A stretch of DNA of 64,000 bases, from assembly GCF_033095785.1 (NCBI RefSeq), contig NZ_CP137134.1, positions 3,100,001 through 3,164,000 of the forward strand. The letters are read 5' to 3'. The stretch's first letter is position 1. The number at the start of each line of letters is the position of its first letter. Shown here piece after piece: positions 60,841 through 64,000 of this stretch. The stretch comes from Nitrosospira sp. Is2. Its GTDB lineage: Bacteria > Pseudomonadota > Gammaproteobacteria > Burkholderiales > Nitrosomonadaceae. A program made the position numbers and the translations under genes. Below the pieces are notes generated by a model. The model was given only the letters and a program-made list of their open reading frames with translations. It was not told the origin of the DNA and did no database searches.

Positions 60841-63800
60841 TTATGCGCTTCCCCCAGCCCAGTCCACCACCACCCAAATATCGTCCAACGCCGTCGTATC
60901 GAACCGCAGCTCAAACTTTCCTCGCGGATCGAAGCTTCCTGGTTCTTCTCCTTGAGGGGGTGGAACAATAATACCCTCTCCCTTCATAAGAGTCGTTTTC
61001 CCGACTGATGTGTTATCACGGATAAGTTCTGTATTGACCTGCTGTGCATCTGTCCGGCAAAAGATATGAAGAGACTTTGCGTTTGAAAACGATTCCTGCA
61101 TTCGATAAGGGAAATGGTGAGCTCTTAATTCGAAGGAAAAACTTCCCGTCTGTCCCGGTTCAAGTTTGATATTTTTAAAGCGGGCCCATTCAGAGGAGAA
61201 TTCATGTCGCATAGAGAACAGCCTCGTGGAGTTCGCCTTAAGCCATGCTTCAACCGCGTTTGAAACAATCTCTTGCGGAGCCCCAGGGCGCGCGGTATAT
61301 CGGACAGTCAATACCACATCCGCAACTGTATCATAATTGAACTGGCGCGGCTTTCCTAAAAGCTGAATCGACCACTTGCTGATAACACCTCCCCCCTCAA
61401 AGGGAAGAGGACGTTCGTCACGCAAATTCTGTTCAAATAATCCGGCATCATTCTGCGCATTACTCGTAACGATAGAGTTCGTTGCTACGGAATAACGAGT
61501 AAACCGTTCAGTATCCGGATTATCAATATCAGCAAAATACCACTCGCCGTTAACCGCGGTAGCTTTGGTCCGAACTTGACTAGCTGAGAGGGTCAATGAA
61601 CAGTTAACGCTGGCATAGGGTCCAGTCACGCACGGGATTGAGACAGCTACAGACTTAATTCGCCGGAAAAAGTGACCAGGGCAATCAAGATCGAACAGCG
61701 CTTCAGGAATACTGATCTCGCATTGCCCTTTTGTACGAAGTTTCAGCAATTGACGAGGAAACCAATCGCGGAGGCTGATGTTTTTTGTAATTTCAAAGTC
61801 GCGTACGTTCAGTTCCGCATACGCAATTTCCATACGCTTCAAGTCGAGATAGAGCTTTTCTCCTGCAAAAAGGCTCTCGCGTCCGCCTAGATATCCCGCT
61901 GTAAGAAATGTGGCCTTTGCGTCTCCGAGCTCATATTGACAGCGTTGCTCCGCTTTCTTGGCTACGTCGTACGCGAACTGGAAATACTTCGCATGAAGGC
62001 TCTGAGCCTCCCGCTTCATCCATAAATAAAAATTCGCATTAGTCGTCTTTCGCTTTTCGTTAATCAGAAAATCTTCGATATCCTTTGCCTGCTCGAGTTG
62101 TTTCTGATGATTGCTGTATTCATGTTCAGAAATGTACTCGCGAATCTCGGCAGAGCGTAGATTCTTGTACAGTAATGTCACCTCTCCAGCGGCAAGCTGG
62201 CGCTGGTAGGCCCAGTCCTGTTCCCGGCGGTCATATGACGCCATTTTCGCCGCCATATTCGCCTCATGCTGTACACGTCCGCCTATCCCGCGCGAAACCA
62301 TTGCTAGTCCCTGGAACGCGTGACCAAGCTTTGTCCCACCAGTCATGGCGGTCGCACCTACGCCTAAGGGCTGCACATGCGCAGCAAAGTCAGGAATTAG
62401 ATTTAACACGGCACCTATTCCATCTAAAACAGTCCCTGCGTCCTGAAGAATTTGGGCGGCCTCCATGAAATCCAGCTCGTGCGCCTCCGACGGATTAATC
62501 TTATGCCCTCCATCCCTAAAACTTGAGTCAATCTGCACATCAGCTTCGGGTGCATATAGCCCTGGCTCTGTCATCCCAAAGCTCCTTTGATCTAGAGATC
62601 CGGCATTGAGAGCAACATATTCGGGGAGTTTGATCTCGGCTGCGTTGCGGCCGAGGAGACGTTCATAATAGCGAAATCGCTGGAATGTGTTTTGAAGGCT
62701 TATCTCAAGACTTTCGCGGTTTTTTTTGGCTTCCTGCCACTGTCCATATTTCACCGAACCCATCAGGCTAAGGAGTTCCGACTCATGCTTCGCTCGCAGA
62801 ATACTTAACTCCTCATTGTCCTTCTTTTCAATGGCTGAGAGAATCTGGGGGCCTAAGGCCTTCACTTCCTGGCAGAGTTCTATCGCTCTTTGAAGCAAAA
62901 TTGAAAACCGCACGGGCGCCAAGGGGGTGTCAAGGCCAGCGATGATCGATCCAACGTCAACACCAGCCGCTACGGCTCGCGCAAGCACTGCGGGGTCAAT
63001 GGGCGGCGCAAAGAGTGGGAGTTGTCTAAACACTCCCTGGAGGTTAAGACTATTCCGAATTTTAAATAGACGGTCAGCGACCGTGTCCCAGTAGCCGAGA
63101 AGCTTCTCATTGCGCGGTATACAAAAATACAAGCTACGTCCTACGCTTTCCAACGTGACATCTTCTGAACTTCCCTCAGTCGGTAGGCCCGACCCGAGCA
63201 AATCGAACGGAATTTCCGCCTCAAGCTCCTTCGCGGCATTTCCAAATTCATCGAGATCATTGCGGAGGCTGGCGTAGGTTTGAGTTTTGAGTGTCCCCTT
63301 TTTTGGAATGGCTTGAGGGGTAGGCCCGAGAATATTGGCGCAGAGCACGTAGTACTGCAGGGCTTCGTTAATGCTCTCACGAGTGTCCTGCTGGAAAAGA
63401 GAGTCGCCCCAGGAGATCAGATTATCGAGGTATGCCATGACGGTCGCATACATATAGGCGGTAGGCCGGGTCCTGGCAACCAAATGAGGCCGAAACGGCT
63501 TATCACGCCAAGCCGCAATTGCAGAAACAGTTCTTTCTCTAAGATCGGGATTGTCGCCGGTAGACAAATTCAACAACGTGTCTTCCACGTGCTCTACCTC
63601 GTCGATTTGGAAGGGTTTAACCTTCCAGAAACGTTGGGGGGCAGGACCATCGCTATTGTCCGTGGGATCAAAAATATAATGAAACCAGCGTTGCGCCTCC
63701 GCAAATCGCTGATTCTTGCTAAGGTGAACTGCACAGGTAAAGGGAATATGATAAAAAACTTCCCAGTTGTAGACGGAATACGCACCTTCTGCATAGTCGA

Positions 63801-64000
63801 AATCCAAATCCTTAACTGGCAGATAGTCGCGAAGGACTTTCCCGTCGACGCTCAGCGCCTGCGAAAGGATAGCGGCCGGCTCGTCTCCAATATCAGCGGA
63901 ACTTCGGAAATAGACAGATTTCTTGGGTTTGTAATAGGCTTCGAAAAAGATCTCCTTAAGCTGTGGGATCATCGTATCGAGGTTTTGCAGACCCTCAATG
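60841..64000 (-). CDS. Tc-toxin A component, C-terminal part (5' end beyond the window)
   Basis: The frame is open to position 64000 (the codons before ATG 63972 read IEGLQNLDT), so at least 1053 residues of a larger protein are seen. It matches the TcA family pore-forming subunit: LPVKDLDFDYAEGAYSVYNW, AQRWFHYIFDPTDNSDGPAP and RFWKVKPF are the hallmark block; then a long central helical channel region (LQDAGTVLDGIGAVLNLIPD, ANMAAKMASYDRREQDWAYQ), and the C-terminal TcB-binding part (RYSVATNSIVTSNAQNDAGL, FEQNLRDERPLPFEGGGVIS, WVVVDWAGG). TcA pentamers form the injection channel for a TcB-TcC cocoon; no TcB/TcC gene is in view. Confidence 0.85.
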   Translation of the reverse strand, partial: IEGLQNLDTMIPQLKEIFFEAYYKPKKSVYFRSSADIGDEPAAILSQALSVDGKVLRDYLPVKDLDFDYAEGAYSVYNWEVFYHIPFTCAVHLSKNQRFAEAQRWFHYIFDPTDNSDGPAPQRFWKVKPFQIDEVEHVEDTLLNLSTGDNPDLRERTVSAIAAWRDKPFRPHLVARTRPTAYMYATVMAYLDNLISWGDSLFQQDTRESINEALQYYVLCANILGPTPQAIPKKGTLKTQTYASLRNDLDEFGNAAKELEAEIPFDLLGSGLPTEGSSEDVTLESVGRSLYFCIPRNEKLLGYWDTVADRLFKIRNSLNLQGVFRQLPLFAPPIDPAVLARAVAAGVDVGSIIAGLDTPLAPVRFSILLQRAIELCQEVKALGPQILSAIEKKDNEELSILRAKHESELLSLMGSVKYGQWQEAKKNRESLEISLQNTFQRFRYYERLLGRNAAEIKLPEYVALNAGSLDQRSFGMTEPGLYAPEADVQIDSSFRDGGHKINPSEAHELDFMEAAQILQDAGTVLDGIGAVLNLIPDFAAHVQPLGVGATAMTGGTKLGHAFQGLAMVSRGIGGRVQHEANMAAKMASYDRREQDWAYQRQLAAGEVTLLYKNLRSAEIREYISEHEYSNHQKQLEQAKDIEDFLINEKRKTTNANFYLWMKREAQSLHAKYFQFAYDVAKKAEQRCQYELGDAKATFLTAGYLGGRESLFAGEKLYLDLKRMEIAYAELNVRDFEITKNISLRDWFPRQLLKLRTKGQCEISIPEALFDLDCPGHFFRRIKSVAVSIPCVTGPYASVNCSLTLSASQVRTKATAVNGEWYFADIDNPDTERFTRYSVATNSIVTSNAQNDAGLFEQNLRDERPLPFEGGGVISKWSIQLLGKPRQFNYDTVADVVLTVRYTARPGAPQEIVSNAVEAWLKANSTRLFSMRHEFSSEWARFKNIKLEPGQTGSFSFELRAHHFPYRMQESFSNAKSLHIFCRTDAQQVNTELIRDNTSVGKTTLMKGEGIIVPPPQGEEPGSFDPRGKFELRFDTTALDDIWVVVDWAGGSA

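Overview
The window reads as a chromosomal segment of a betaproteobacterium. I lean towards a Nitrosospira-like member of the Nitrosomonadaceae from overall gene flavour, but nothing here (no rRNA or core ribosomal gene) proves it. There are no rRNA, tRNA or CRISPR features.

Layout. (1) 1-918: 3'-truncated secreted von Willebrand-like protein on the minus strand. (2) 1761-27650: a near-complete extracellular contractile injection system (eCIS, Photorhabdus-virulence-cassette/Afp type) on the plus strand: Pvc16-type cap, two sheaths, two tube proteins, tail-assembly protein, LysM protein, hub, spike, gp25, two J-like baseplate proteins, I-like baseplate protein, a hub/fibre-like protein, the Pvc15-type AAA+ ATPase, a membrane-anchored coiled-coil protein, two DUF4157-type cargo proteins (one fused to an N-acetylmuramidase), a CARDB-like protein and a PAAR-like tip. 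No TssJLM-like membrane-complex gene is present, so this is an eCIS and not a T6SS. (3) 27792-28865: a sigma-54 activator without an input domain. (4) 29244-35184: a small winged-helix-like protein, an outer-membrane beta-barrel protein, a lipoprotein hydrolase, a small membrane protein, then a gene graveyard. (5) 35185-39059: a third, 1110-residue DUF4157 protein with three HExxH motifs, overlapped by a small possible partner gene. (6) 39385-50961: housekeeping/accessory genes (solo serine recombinase, MlaC, UmuDC, RsbQ-like hydrolase plus PAS kinase, large hybrid kinase, broken nuclease and SRAP genes, frameshifted LigD). (7) 50955-54383: a decayed integrative element around a DUF3987 protein. 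(8) 55454-60404: a three-gene operon of a nitrilase-fold protein and a split Rad50/SMC-like ATPase, a candidate defence system. (9) 60841-64000: the C-terminal two-thirds or so of a Tc-toxin A component, running off the window.

How the parts fit. Sigma-54 type -24/-12 elements lie in front of the eCIS operon (1708), the small gene at 29244 (29135) and the third DUF4157 gene (35048). Each has, 65-240 bp upstream, an 18-bp palindrome of the form TGGGkTAtTTyTrmCCCA (1522, 28880, 34965). The simplest reading is a local regulon driven by the activator at 27792, so that injection machine and unlinked cargo are expressed together. A second notable feature is a probable -1 programmed frameshift (6958-7005) that would fuse the tail-assembly protein to a DUF6760-like tail, echoing lambda gpG/gpGT.
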